This document shows, one piece after another, positions 9,201-16,154 of a stretch of 64,000 nucleotides of DNA. The notes under the pieces were generated by a model that saw only the letters and a list, made by a program, of their open reading frames with translations, was not told where the DNA came from and did no database searches. This DNA comes from Bacteroidaceae bacterium (GTDB lineage: Bacteria > Bacteroidota > Bacteroidia > Bacteroidales > Bacteroidaceae). Each line of letters opens with the position of its first letter. The stretch's first letter is position 1. The DNA is taken from positions 1 to 64,000 of the forward strand of contig JAGAQH010000001.1 of assembly GCA_017622815.1 (NCBI GenBank), read 5' to 3'. The position numbers and the translations under genes are program-made.

Positions 9201-10625
9201 TTCCATAGGAGTAAAAATATCATCGAACAAAGTTGGTTCGTTTAGCACCTTCTTCTTTTTCTTTCCCTTTGCATCCGAAAGGCGTATTTCCAAATTGTTG
9301 AGATTCTGCCATATCTTGAACTCTTGAAAAAGAGGCGAAGTGCGTGGTATAACGCGACTTCCTGTAAGGATTGTCTTCTTTTTACCATCAATCTCCACCA
9401 CCTGCTCTTTACGTTCAAATTCACAAATGCTTATCAGCGATTTCTGACTCTTAAGACGGCGCTGATAGAATATGACTACATCGCGAATTTCTTGCTTCAG
9501 TTCAGGGGTGAGTTCCGGATGATATTTTGCCTGGTTCTCCCATAGTATCTCAAACTCGTCAAGATAATCCTGACGATAATATACCTTGTTCTTCAGGCTT
9601 GCATTAGGATTTTCCTGCAATGTCTGCATCAGGGCCTGTCCTACTGTCAGGTGATTAAAGAACAGGTGTTTGCTCCTGTCACTAATTGCCCCCAGATAAC
9701 CACTGGCAGAATTAAGTTCCTTGTTGATTTCCTTTATGACAACAGCCAACTTCTCTGGATGGAGTTTTTCCGACAAGGCCTTGGCACGCCAGAGATAGTT
9801 TTCTTTCTTCTGCTCTATGCCCTTGGTTGTTCTTGCCTCACCCTTATACTGATGTAGCACTTCCTTATCTTCATTCCTCGCTTCATGCTCGTTCCAAATC
9901 CGTTCCACTTCTACCCATTGGAAATACTTGCCTATGATGGCATTCGTCTGCGTAGTATTCTTGCCATAAAGTTCCTCCCTTAGAGCATCTGTCAGCATAT
10001 CCGGATAAAACAGAGACTGGCACGACCATATTCTGTCAAACTCATTTTCCAAGTCCGAGCGATAGAAGTCCGGAAGAGCCTTTTTGCCAGATTCCAACAA
10101 TTCCAGACAAAGTTGCCCAGGGGTTATGTTTTCATCATACAGACGTTTAGCCACATCCATCCCATTTATAAGTTTGCCGTCTTCTTCTCCTTTGGCTTTG
10201 CGACTGCTCTTATAACCACGCTTTTTATTTATCATCAAAAGCACACGTGCAAACTGCTCCAAGGAAATTTCCTCTGTAACGGCCTTTGCACGCAAACGAT
10301 ATGTTTCAAATGTAGAAGCATTGCCCTGCTCCGACAATATTGTATCGTCCGTTATAAATCCATGCTCCTTCAACAAGGATATCAAAGCAGAGCGTCTTAA
10401 CTTATATCGTTGCAGATTACGACGTGCACTGCGTTTGTCACGACGAGCAGCATTCGTCTCTATTGCCTTTCCCTTTTCAAAATTCTGCGATTCGTCTGTA
10501 GTCAGGGGATTAACACGAACACCCAACCTTATTATAGAGGAACGTTCTTCCGGACATTCAGCCTCATCAACCAATGCCCATCCTATACTCGTAGTACCCA
10601 AATCAAGTCCCAATATCCTTTTCAT
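6297..10625 (-). CDS. cas9: CRISPR-associated endonuclease Cas9 (type II-C, long form)
   Basis: A 1442-residue RNA-guided DNA endonuclease. RuvC-I is at the N terminus (ILGLDLGTTSIGWALVDE, D8), followed by an Arg-rich bridge helix (about 60-80, ARRDKRSARRNLQRYKLRR). RuvC-II has E735 (IRVELARE), the HNH domain has DIEHIIPKA with H819 and Asn residues in NLDKGNK (842-848), and RuvC-III has HHAMDA (H982, D985). All catalytic residues are present, so it should be an active nuclease. The C-terminal region contains two copies of a GGDAKKAF...NPIWL unit at about 1118-1166 and 1190-1235. It is first in the cas9-cas1-cas2 operon, divergent from the tracrRNA gene, with a consensus promoter at 10672-10703. 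Confidence 0.99.
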   Translation of the reverse strand: MKRILGLDLGTTSIGWALVDEAECPEERSSIIRLGVRVNPLTTDESQNFEKGKAIETNAARRDKRSARRNLQRYKLRRSALISLLKEHGFITDDTILSEQGNASTFETYRLRAKAVTEEISLEQFARVLLMINKKRGYKSSRKAKGEEDGKLINGMDVAKRLYDENITPGQLCLELLESGKKALPDFYRSDLENEFDRIWSCQSLFYPDMLTDALREELYGKNTTQTNAIIGKYFQWVEVERIWNEHEARNEDKEVLHQYKGEARTTKGIEQKKENYLWRAKALSEKLHPEKLAVVIKEINKELNSASGYLGAISDRSKHLFFNHLTVGQALMQTLQENPNASLKNKVYYRQDYLDEFEILWENQAKYHPELTPELKQEIRDVVIFYQRRLKSQKSLISICEFERKEQVVEIDGKKKTILTGSRVIPRTSPLFQEFKIWQNLNNLEIRLSDAKGKKKKKVLNEPTLFDDIFTPMEELEFNGRRELTIEEKQLLAEELSVRESMTKAQVLKTLFGTSTGMDLNYEKVSGHETGAALYKAFSAMLDLSGHDPIDFTCSASEIKQQVRAVFDALGWNTDVLDIEMDISEGSRLHLQPFYNLWHLLYSFEGDSSRTGDENLLKKISVILNCDEEYAQLLANVSLASDYGNLSAKAIKKILPYMKEGNRYDEACGLAGYRHSASSLTKEEIAAKELLDKLEILPKNSLRNPVVEKILNQMVNVVNEIIATYGRPDEIRVELARELKKNQKEREALTKAISRSTDERNKDREILIKEFNIPNPTRNDVIRYRLYKELKKNGYKTLYSNRYIPTEMLFSKEIDIEHIIPKARLFDDSFSNKTLEYRSVNLDKGNKTAYDYVSETYGEEGLQRYLNTCESIFANQRTKLRKLKMPEREIPDGFIDRDLRNTQYIAKKALAMLNQICRSVVPTTGAVTDQLRQDWELVDVLKELNWGKYEAVGNVEYYTNHDGHRIGRIKDWTKRNDHRHHAMDALTVAFTKPVFIQYFNHKNASFHADSNEYAIKTAYFKDGRAISPIPLSELRLEAKRHLGNILVSIKAKNKVATQNINKVRTKNRGTISKVQLTPRGQLHLETVYGSHLEYVTREEKVNASFTEGKIMSVCARRYREALLQRLSQFGGDAKKAFTGKNSLDKNPIWLDEMHIESVPPKVKTVSQERYYTVRKQIAPDLKIDKVVDVRIRQVLQDRLMEYGGDAKKAFSNLDENPIWLNKEKGISIKRVTIYGISNAQALHDKRDKDGRPILGSDGVPVPVDFVNTGNNHHVAIYCKPVLDKNGMQAYDDNDQPLYELEERVVSFYEVVERVNQGLPVVDKGYRSDEGWKFLYSMKQNECFVFPNPQTGFDPKEVDLMDPDNYALISPNLFRVQTISKVMYGNSCVRDYKFRHHLETSVADIKSLKEVTYKQFKSLSFASTIVKVRIDHLGRIVQVGEY

Positions 10626-10671
10626 AATTCGGTCTTTTAGTGCAATGTCTTGTTTTTACCCCACAAAAATA

Positions 10672-10703
10672 CAAAAATATTGTGGCAAATGCTACACATT
10701 CAA
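10672..10703 (-). promoter_or_regulatory. cas9 operon promoter
   Basis: On minus, TTG (10703-10701), 21 nt, TATTTTTG (10679-10672), about 46 nt before the cas9 ATG. A second overlapping TATTTTTG lies at 10671-10664 but lacks a spaced TTG. Confidence 0.6.
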
Positions 10704-10713
10704 TAAAATTCAT

Positions 10714-10721
10714 TAACTTTG
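10714..10721 (+). promoter_or_regulatory. tracrRNA promoter -7 element
   Basis: TAACTTTG matches TAnnTTTG and would start transcription at about 10725-10728, exactly at the anti-repeat. The -33 position has no TTG. The element lies within about 35 bp of the divergent cas9 -7 element, so the two promoters share their upstream DNA. Confidence 0.65.
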
Positions 10722-10725
10722 CAAT

Positions 10726-10807
10726 CAATTCGAAGCAATTCACAATAAGGATTATTCCGTTGTGAAAACATTAGGTTGCCCTCGTCCTTTATCGGGGGCA
10801 CTTTTTT
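10726..10807 (+). ncRNA. tracrRNA
   Basis: Residues 10727-10745 are complementary to the start of the CRISPR repeat: 13 bp, one bulged U on the crRNA side, then 6 bp. Next come AATAAGG and a small GGA/TCC hairpin that resembles the nexus, a copy of GTTGTGAA (10759-10766), and a terminator formed by TGCCCTCG (10777-10784) and CGGGGGCA (10793-10800) followed by six T. Transcription is divergent from cas9. It pairs with crRNA to load Cas9. The start is inferred from the TAACTTTG element; the end is the last T of the terminator. Confidence 0.9.
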
Positions 10808-10984
10808 ATTACCGCTCTTTCCAACCGCAAGCAATACGACACAACAGGCAAAGACATGGGAAAGCAACAAAAATACAGACAACAGCCCTTCTGAGAATTG
10901 CTTATTTATGCCATGAAATCTTTTGTCGTACAAATACCCTATTCTCAGAATGGGAAAATTGAGAAGACTTGTGGCTTCGGTCAG

Positions 10985-11073
10985 GGCCTCGGGACAACAA
11001 GGGCGAGTCATCGGGACGACAGGGGCGAAGCGTCGGGACGACTTGCATGAGGCATCGGGGTGTCTTAGAGAAG
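10985..11073. repeat. GTC...GAC / AGGGCGA dispersed repeat cluster, locus A
   Basis: Four degenerate units of about 22 bp: a short dyad such as GTCATCGGGACGAC or CGTCGGGACGAC followed by AAGGGCGA or AGGGGCGA. The same family occurs near 38.69 and 56.76 kb. Confidence 0.55.
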
Positions 11074-11280
11074 GCAATACGGCAGATATATGGTAAAAAC
11101 AGGTCAATTTATGGCATTTTTATAGAAAATCATGCTAAAAAATATGGAGAAATCATGGTTGGCGAAGAGAAATGTCCATACTGAACTCTCTAAAACAAAC
11201 ACCGGGGCATGCCTGATTTTTCATGAATTTTCATGACATATTCACAAGAATGGGAGGATGGTGCAGCTAAATGGGGATTA

Positions 11281-11352
11281 CATCATACCCCCTCCGCGCG
11301 TTGCGCTCGTCCCCCTGTCTCAGAGGGACAAAGAAAACGGAAAACGGAAAAC
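11281..11352. repeat. Mosaic intergenic repeat (CATACCCCCTCCG + GGAAAACGG)
   Basis: CATACCCCCTCCGCGCGTTGC, CCCCCTGTCTCAGAGGGAC and AAAACGGAAAACGGAAAAC in series, the same modules and order class as the elements near 0.2, 24.3 and 56.5 kb. Confidence 0.6.
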
Positions 11353-11437
11353 TCGCCCACCGCACACCAATGGTGCGTTTTTGTCCATTTTGCACACTTT
11401 TCTGCACACTTTCTGTCGCTATATGCAACAAATAACG

Positions 11438-11445
11438 TAACTTTG
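11438..11445 (+). promoter_or_regulatory. -7 element of the SDR-ALDH operon
   Basis: TAACTTTG, 45 nt before the SDR ATG. A TTG at the right spacing was not found. Confidence 0.45.
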
Positions 11446-11490
11446 CACCCGATTTCATTGAAGAACTGACGTAGAAAAGGTAAAAAAGAT

Positions 11491-12315
11491 ATGTCAAAAA
11501 TTAAAGGCAAAAGAGTACTGATAACGGGCGGTGCATCGGGCATCGGCCGGCTGATGGGCGAGACGGCTCTGGAGAAGGGTGCGGCCGCCCTGGTGATATG
11601 GGACATAAACCAGGAGAACATAGATGCCACGGTGCAGGAACTGGGCAGGAAGGGCACGGTGCACGGATACCGCGTGGACGTGTCCAGGCACGAGGCGGTG
11701 GCGGAATGCTATGCCAAGGTGAAGAGTGAGGTGGGAGACGTGGACATACTGATAAACTGCGCCGGCATAATAACGAGCAACAAGACCTTCGACCAGTGCA
11801 CGGAGGAGGAGATTGACCGCACGATGGCGGTGAATGCCATAGCACCCATGTATGTGGCACGGCAGATGCTTCCGGACATGATACGGCGCAACGAGGGACA
11901 CATCTGCACCATTGCCTCGGCTGGGGGCATGCTCTCCAATCCCAAGATGAGCGTGTATGCCGCCAGCAAGTGGGCGGCCGTGGGATGGTCGGATTCGGTG
12001 AGGATAGAGTTGCAGGAGATGGGGAGCAGGGTGCGTGTGACCACCATTGCACCTTACTACATAACGACGGGCATGTTTGACGGTGTGGAGTCGAGGGTGT
12101 TCCCCCTGCTGAAGCCCGAAAAAGTCTCCAGACAGATAATCAGGGCCATAGAGGGCGACAGGATGTTCCTGATGCTGATGCCCTGGATTCCCATGGCCTA
12201 CCACGTGATGCGCCTGTTGCAGGGCATCCTGCCCATGAGGGTGTTTGACTGGCTGGTGGGCGAAACGCTGGGCATATACCACACTATGGACAATTTCACG
12301 GGAAGAAGAAAATGA
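11491..12315 (+). CDS. SDR family NAD(P)-dependent oxidoreductase
   Basis: A 274-residue short-chain dehydrogenase. The nucleotide-binding TGGASGIG motif is at residues 12-19, NCAG follows in the core, the catalytic Ser lies in TIASAGG and the Tyr-Lys pair in YAASK. The C terminus has a hydrophobic stretch (MFLMLMPWIPMAYHVMRLLQ), as in the membrane-associated DHRS/retinol-dehydrogenase-like branch. Substrate is unknown; a lipid alcohol or aldehyde is plausible given the next gene. Its stop overlaps the aldehyde dehydrogenase start by ATGA, so the two are coupled and probably act in sequence (alcohol to aldehyde to acid, inferred). Confidence 0.88.
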   Translation: MSKIKGKRVLITGGASGIGRLMGETALEKGAAALVIWDINQENIDATVQELGRKGTVHGYRVDVSRHEAVAECYAKVKSEVGDVDILINCAGIITSNKTFDQCTEEEIDRTMAVNAIAPMYVARQMLPDMIRRNEGHICTIASAGGMLSNPKMSVYAASKWAAVGWSDSVRIELQEMGSRVRVTTIAPYYITTGMFDGVESRVFPLLKPEKVSRQIIRAIEGDRMFLMLMPWIPMAYHVMRLLQGILPMRVFDWLVGETLGIYHTMDNFTGRRK

Positions 12316-13700
12316 AGACTATGGAGAATACACCCAGGGAGGAGATTAGGAGGATAGTGGAGAGGCAGAGGGAGTTCTTCCGTAGCGGCAGGACGCTGGA
12401 CCTGGAGTTCCGGAGGGAGAACCTCCGTGCGCTGGAGCGTGCCCTGCACAAGTGGGAGGGGCGCCTGGCGGATGCCCTGTGGCAGGACCTGCACAAGAGT
12501 TACGAAGAGGCGTACCTGACGGAACTGAGCATTGTGCTGGGCGAGGTGAAGAACCACATCGCGCACCTGGGCAGGTGGGCGGCGCCCAGGAGGGTGTGCA
12601 CACCGCTGAAGATGTTTCCCTCCAGAAGCAAGGTGATACAGGAACCGTTGGGCTGCTCGCTGATAATAGCGCCGTGGAACTATCCCGTGCAACTGCTGCT
12701 GAACCCCTTGGTGGGTGCCATCTCGGCCGGTTGCACGGCGGTGCTGAAACCCTCGCCCTACGTGCCCCGCGTGTCCAGGGTGATGGAGGAGATGATCAGG
12801 GAGACCTTCGCCCCGGAGTACGTTGCCGTGGTGCAGGGCAACAGGGAGGTGAACACCGCCCTGCTGGAGGAGAGGTACGACATAATCTTCTTTACGGGAA
12901 GTCCCTCGCTTGGACGCAGGGTGATGCGTGCCGCCTCGGAGCACCTGACTCCGGTGGTACTGGAACTGGGGGGCAAGAGCCCGTGCATAGTGGACAGGGA
13001 TGCAGACATCCCCATGGCGGCACGCCGCATAGCATGGGGCAAGAGCCTGAATGCCGGACAGACGTGCATAGCGCCCGACTATCTGCTGGTGCATGCCGAG
13101 GTGAAGGAGCGTCTGATAGAGGCGCTCAGAAAGGAGTTCGAACACCTGCTGGGCAAGAACCCGCAGGAGGCGAAGCACTTTGTGCGCATAGTCAGCGACA
13201 AGGCCTTTGACCGCCTGACTGGATACCTGAAGGACGGTAACGTGCGCATAGGTGGCACCTACGACCGCCAGGAGCGCTACATCCATCCCACGGTGCTGGA
13301 CGGCGTGAGGGAGGACAGTCCCATCATGCAGGAGGAGATATTCGGCCCTCTGTTCCCATTGCTCACCTTCAACACCACGGACGAGGCGATAGCCTTTGTG
13401 AACAGGAGGGAGAAGCCCCTGGCGCTATACTATTTCGGGGAGGACAGGGGCAACATCGGCAAGGTTCTGCGCCACACCTCATCGGGCGGTGCCTGCATAA
13501 ACGACACCATCATGCACATTGCCAACGAGAACCTGCCCTTCGGCGGCGTGGGACATTCGGGCATGTCCTCGTATCACGACAAGGAGTCGTTCCTGGTGTT
13601 CTCGCACCAGAGGGCGGTGGTGACGACACCAACATGGCTGGACCTGCCCTTCAGGTACATGCCGTACAGGTTCTTCGGGATGGTGAAGAGGGTGCTGTAG
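12312..13700 (+). CDS. Aldehyde dehydrogenase, class 3-like
   Basis: A 462-residue NAD(P)-dependent aldehyde dehydrogenase. The Rossmann signature FTGSPSLGRRV is near 194-204, the general base E218 lies in VVLELGGKSP and the catalytic C252 in NAGQTCIAPDY. The length, the PWNYPVQL motif and the hydrophobic tail (PFRYMPYRFFGMVKRVL) match the class 3/fatty aldehyde dehydrogenase branch. It would oxidise medium- or long-chain aldehydes to acids. It is translationally coupled to the SDR gene. Confidence 0.92.
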   Translation: MKTMENTPREEIRRIVERQREFFRSGRTLDLEFRRENLRALERALHKWEGRLADALWQDLHKSYEEAYLTELSIVLGEVKNHIAHLGRWAAPRRVCTPLKMFPSRSKVIQEPLGCSLIIAPWNYPVQLLLNPLVGAISAGCTAVLKPSPYVPRVSRVMEEMIRETFAPEYVAVVQGNREVNTALLEERYDIIFFTGSPSLGRRVMRAASEHLTPVVLELGGKSPCIVDRDADIPMAARRIAWGKSLNAGQTCIAPDYLLVHAEVKERLIEALRKEFEHLLGKNPQEAKHFVRIVSDKAFDRLTGYLKDGNVRIGGTYDRQERYIHPTVLDGVREDSPIMQEEIFGPLFPLLTFNTTDEAIAFVNRREKPLALYYFGEDRGNIGKVLRHTSSGGACINDTIMHIANENLPFGGVGHSGMSSYHDKESFLVFSHQRAVVTTPTWLDLPFRYMPYRFFGMVKRVL

Positions 13701-13718
13701 GAAACAGCAAAAGCAGAC

Positions 13719-13905
13719 CCACCCCCAGCCCCTCCCTGTATGGAGGGGAGTAGTTACAACAGACTAAGTGGCCACATCGGCAGAACATTATACTCCTGTC
13801 CGCGCGTCGCACAGGAGTGTGCTCCCCTCACAAGGCACAGATGGACATTCAGTCCATCTTCTAAAGACCTTGTTCGCCCCTTGTGGGAGGGTTGGGGAGG
13901 GGTCC
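13719..13905. repeat. CCCCTCC/GGAGGGG intergenic repeat pair
   Basis: Two copies in opposite orientation: CCCCTCCCTGTATGGAGGGG at about 13729-13748 and TTGTGGGAGGGTTGGGGAGG at about 13880-13899. Each contains or half-contains a GC-rich hairpin. The family recurs near 30.2, 45.1, 45.6, 45.7, 50.3 and 50.4 kb. The 208-bp gap between the convergent ALDH and DHH genes contains little else. Confidence 0.6.
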
Positions 13906-13908
13906 GCT

Positions 13909-14967
13909 CTAATCCTTCAACAACTGTGCGTACTCCTTCACGGCCTTGCGGAAGAGTTCCAGGGCCTCTTCTATTGAGCACTGGAGACGGCCACCGGAGG
14001 CATTCTTGTGGCCTCCGCCGTTGAAGAAGCGGGCAGACATCTCGTTGCAGGGGAAATCGTCCACACTGCGCAGGGAGAACTTGACGAAGCCGGGGTGCTC
14101 GGTGTCCTCGCTGATGAAGGCCGAAAGGCGCATGCCCTGAATCTGCAAGGGCATGTTGACAATGCCCTCCGTGTCGCCGTTCTTGATGCCAAGCATACGG
14201 CGCTCCTGATTGGTGAGCGTCATGACGGAGGCATTCATGCCGGGGATGGTTTCCAACTTCACATAGAGCAGATAACCTACCAGACGCATGCGGTTGGGTG
14301 TGGAGGTCCAGAAGACGTTGCGGTAGATGCGGTCCTTGTCTATGCCACGCGCCAGGAGCAGGGAGATACACTCGTAGATGACGCTTCGCGTGGAGGCATA
14401 GGTGAAGGCACCGGTATCGGTCATCATGCCCGTGTAGAGGCAGGTGGCCTCGGGCAGGGACATTGCATCCATGCGCCCCATCTGCCAAAGCAGGTGGCAG
14501 AGCACCTCGCAGGTGGCGCACATCTCGGGGCGCGAAATCTGGAGATTACAGAAGGCGGGATTGGGGTCGAGGTGGTGGTCGGCCATCACCATGTAGAGGT
14601 TGCCCTGTGCGCTACGCTCCACACACTCGGAGAGGATACCCTCCATGCCCAGGGCACGGGAGGCATCGTTCATGTCGCACACCCACAGGAGGTCTGCCTG
14701 GCGAAGGACGGCATCCGCCTTGTCGGCATGCCTGTCGTAGCGGACAATTTCGGATGCACCGGGCATCCACTGGAGAAAGTCCGGAAAACGATTGGGGACA
14801 ACCACGGTACATTCCTTGCCCAGAGCCTTCATCCACGCCATCACGCCGAGGGTACTGCCCAGAGCGTCTCCGTCGGGATTTACATGGCACACACAGGCCA
14901 CCCATTGGGCCTCATCTATCCTGTTTTGCAGAGCAGACAACTGCTCTTCTGTGAGAATCTTTTCCAT
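13909..14967 (-). CDS. DHH family phosphoesterase (NrnA-like)
   Basis: A 352-residue protein with all DHH/DHHA1 motifs: HVNPDGDALGS (motif I, about 28-38), CDMNDASR (motif II), ADHHLDPNP (motif III, the DHH triad), MMTDTGAFTYA (motif IV) and FNGGGHKNASGG in the C-terminal DHHA1 domain. NrnA-type enzymes degrade nanoRNA and dephosphorylate pAp, with Mn2+. The start at 14967 gives the right family length; upstream frame runs antisense through fmt. It is divergent from fmt, and a -7 element (TACTTTTG) lies only 9 nt before the ATG. Confidence 0.92.
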   Translation of the reverse strand: MEKILTEEQLSALQNRIDEAQWVACVCHVNPDGDALGSTLGVMAWMKALGKECTVVVPNRFPDFLQWMPGASEIVRYDRHADKADAVLRQADLLWVCDMNDASRALGMEGILSECVERSAQGNLYMVMADHHLDPNPAFCNLQISRPEMCATCEVLCHLLWQMGRMDAMSLPEATCLYTGMMTDTGAFTYASTRSVIYECISLLLARGIDKDRIYRNVFWTSTPNRMRLVGYLLYVKLETIPGMNASVMTLTNQERRMLGIKNGDTEGIVNMPLQIQGMRLSAFISEDTEHPGFVKFSLRSVDDFPCNEMSARFFNGGGHKNASGGRLQCSIEEALELFRKAVKEYAQLLKD

Positions 14968-14976
14968 AACAAGAGA

Positions 14977-14984
14977 CAAAAGTA
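14977..14984 (-). promoter_or_regulatory. -7 element for the DHH phosphoesterase gene
   Basis: TACTTTTG on minus, 9 nt from the ATG, implying a very short or absent 5' leader. Confidence 0.4.
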
Positions 14985-14997
14985 CAAAGAATAATCG

Positions 14998-15005
14998 TAT
15001 CTTTG
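14998..15005 (+). promoter_or_regulatory. fmt promoter -7 element
   Basis: TATCTTTG about 31 nt before the chosen fmt ATG, back to back with the minus-strand element at 14977-14984. Confidence 0.55.
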
Positions 15006-15036
15006 CACGTGAGAGTACATAAATATTATGTTTTAT

Positions 15037-16014
15037 ATGGAAAAGAAAGACCTGAGAATAGTATATATGGGCACACCGGACTTTGCCGTGCCCACACTGG
15101 AACGCCTCATCAGCGAGGGATACAACGTGGTGGGGGTCATCACCATGCCCGACAAACCCATAGGCAGGCACCAGAGCCAGTTGCAGGCCTCGCCCGTGAA
15201 GGAGTGCGCCCTGCGCCACAACATACCCGTACTGCAACCCGAGCGCCTGAAGGACGAGGCCTTCCTGGAGGAGTTGAGGGCACTGGAGGCCGACCTGCAG
15301 ATAGTGGTGGCCTTCCGCATGCTGCCCGAAGCCGTGTGGGCAATGCCACGCCTGGGCACCTTCAACCTGCATGCCGCCCTGCTGCCCCAATACCGTGGCG
15401 CGGCACCCATAAACTGGGCAATAATCAACGGAGACAAGGAGACGGGCATCACCACCTTCTTCCTTGACCACCAGATAGACACCGGCGAGGTGATACAGCA
15501 GGAGCGTGTGCCCATAGGGCCGGACGACAACGTGGAGGACGTGCACGACCGGCTGATGACACTGGGTGCCGACCTGGTGGCGGAGACGGTGCAGAACATC
15601 ATTGACGGACGCGTCACGCCCATACCCCAGGAGCAGATGCACACCGACGAACCTCTGCGCCCCGCACCCAAGATTTTCCGCGAGACATGCCAGATACAAT
15701 GGGCCAGCCACACCGTGGACACGGCACACAACTTCGTGCGAGGCCTCAGTCCCTACCCCGGAGCATGGACAACCCTCCTGTCGCCCGACGGCAAGGAGAC
15801 GGTGATGAAGATATTCCGCACCACCAAGGAGGCCTGCCCCGGACAGGCACAAGCCTGCCCCACCCTGTTGCCAAGCGCCAACGGCGACAAGACCCTGCGC
15901 ATAGCCCTGCCCGACGGCATCCTGCACATCCACGAACTCCAACTGGCGGGCAAGAAGCGCATGAGCGCATCGGACTTCCTGCGCGGCACCTCGCTGGAGG
16001 GGTGGAAGGTTTAG
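15037..16014 (+). CDS. fmt: Methionyl-tRNA formyltransferase
   Basis: A 325-residue enzyme that formylates initiator Met-tRNA using 10-formyl-THF. It has the family start DLRIVYMGTPDFAVPTLERL, the folate-binding/catalytic region FNLHAALLPQYRGAAPINWA and the Asp-containing HQIDTGEVI, then the C-terminal tRNA-binding domain. The ATG at 15037 (MEKKDLR) matches relatives best; an ATG three codons upstream (15028) is possible. Divergent from the DHH phosphoesterase gene. Confidence 0.96.
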   Translation: MEKKDLRIVYMGTPDFAVPTLERLISEGYNVVGVITMPDKPIGRHQSQLQASPVKECALRHNIPVLQPERLKDEAFLEELRALEADLQIVVAFRMLPEAVWAMPRLGTFNLHAALLPQYRGAAPINWAIINGDKETGITTFFLDHQIDTGEVIQQERVPIGPDDNVEDVHDRLMTLGADLVAETVQNIIDGRVTPIPQEQMHTDEPLRPAPKIFRETCQIQWASHTVDTAHNFVRGLSPYPGAWTTLLSPDGKETVMKIFRTTKEACPGQAQACPTLLPSANGDKTLRIALPDGILHIHELQLAGKKRMSASDFLRGTSLEGWKV

Positions 16015-16140
16015 GGAACGGAAAACGGAAAACGGAAAACGGAAATCTGCGAGTAAGCGAGAGCAGAGGAAATGCATTTACTCTGCCGAGCGTGAGCAGA
16101 TTCAAGACGATGCAGTCGGCTTAAAACGGAGAACAGAAAA
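16015..16140. repeat. Intergenic repeat: GGAAAACGG run and AAGCGAGAGCAGAGG element
   Basis: GGAACGGAAAACGGAAAACG directly follows fmt, then AAGCGAGAGCA, a nested palindrome with core AAATGCATTT between GCAGAG and CTCTGC, then GCCGAGCGTGAGCA and GGCTTAAAACGG. The flanks are shared with elements at about 289-375 and 24430-24575. Confidence 0.6.
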
Positions 16141-16154
16141 CTTAACGAACGACA

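Larger units (their letters stand above)
10808..11490. other. Gene-free region between tracrRNA and the SDR gene
   Basis: No supported gene. The minus-strand frame crossing it overlaps the tracrRNA and has no family signature. The region contains a GTC...GAC repeat cluster (about 10985-11073), a CATACCCCCTCCG...CTCAGAGGGAC element with a short GGAAAACGG run (about 11281-11350), and the -7 element of the next operon. Confidence 0.6.

Noticed and set aside
4794-10625. Search for csn2, cas4 or an anti-CRISPR-like gene in the locus
   Set aside because: Only cas2, cas1 and cas9 are present, with no room for another gene; the locus is a plain II-C set.
10700-11107. 135-codon minus-strand frame upstream of cas9
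   Set aside because: It is antisense to the tracrRNA and its terminator, includes the cas9/tracrRNA promoter DNA and repeat sequence, and has no family signature.
14968-16077. N-terminal extension of the DHH phosphoesterase frame up to 722 residues
   Set aside because: The extension is antisense to fmt; the ATG at 14967 gives the known family N terminus and length.
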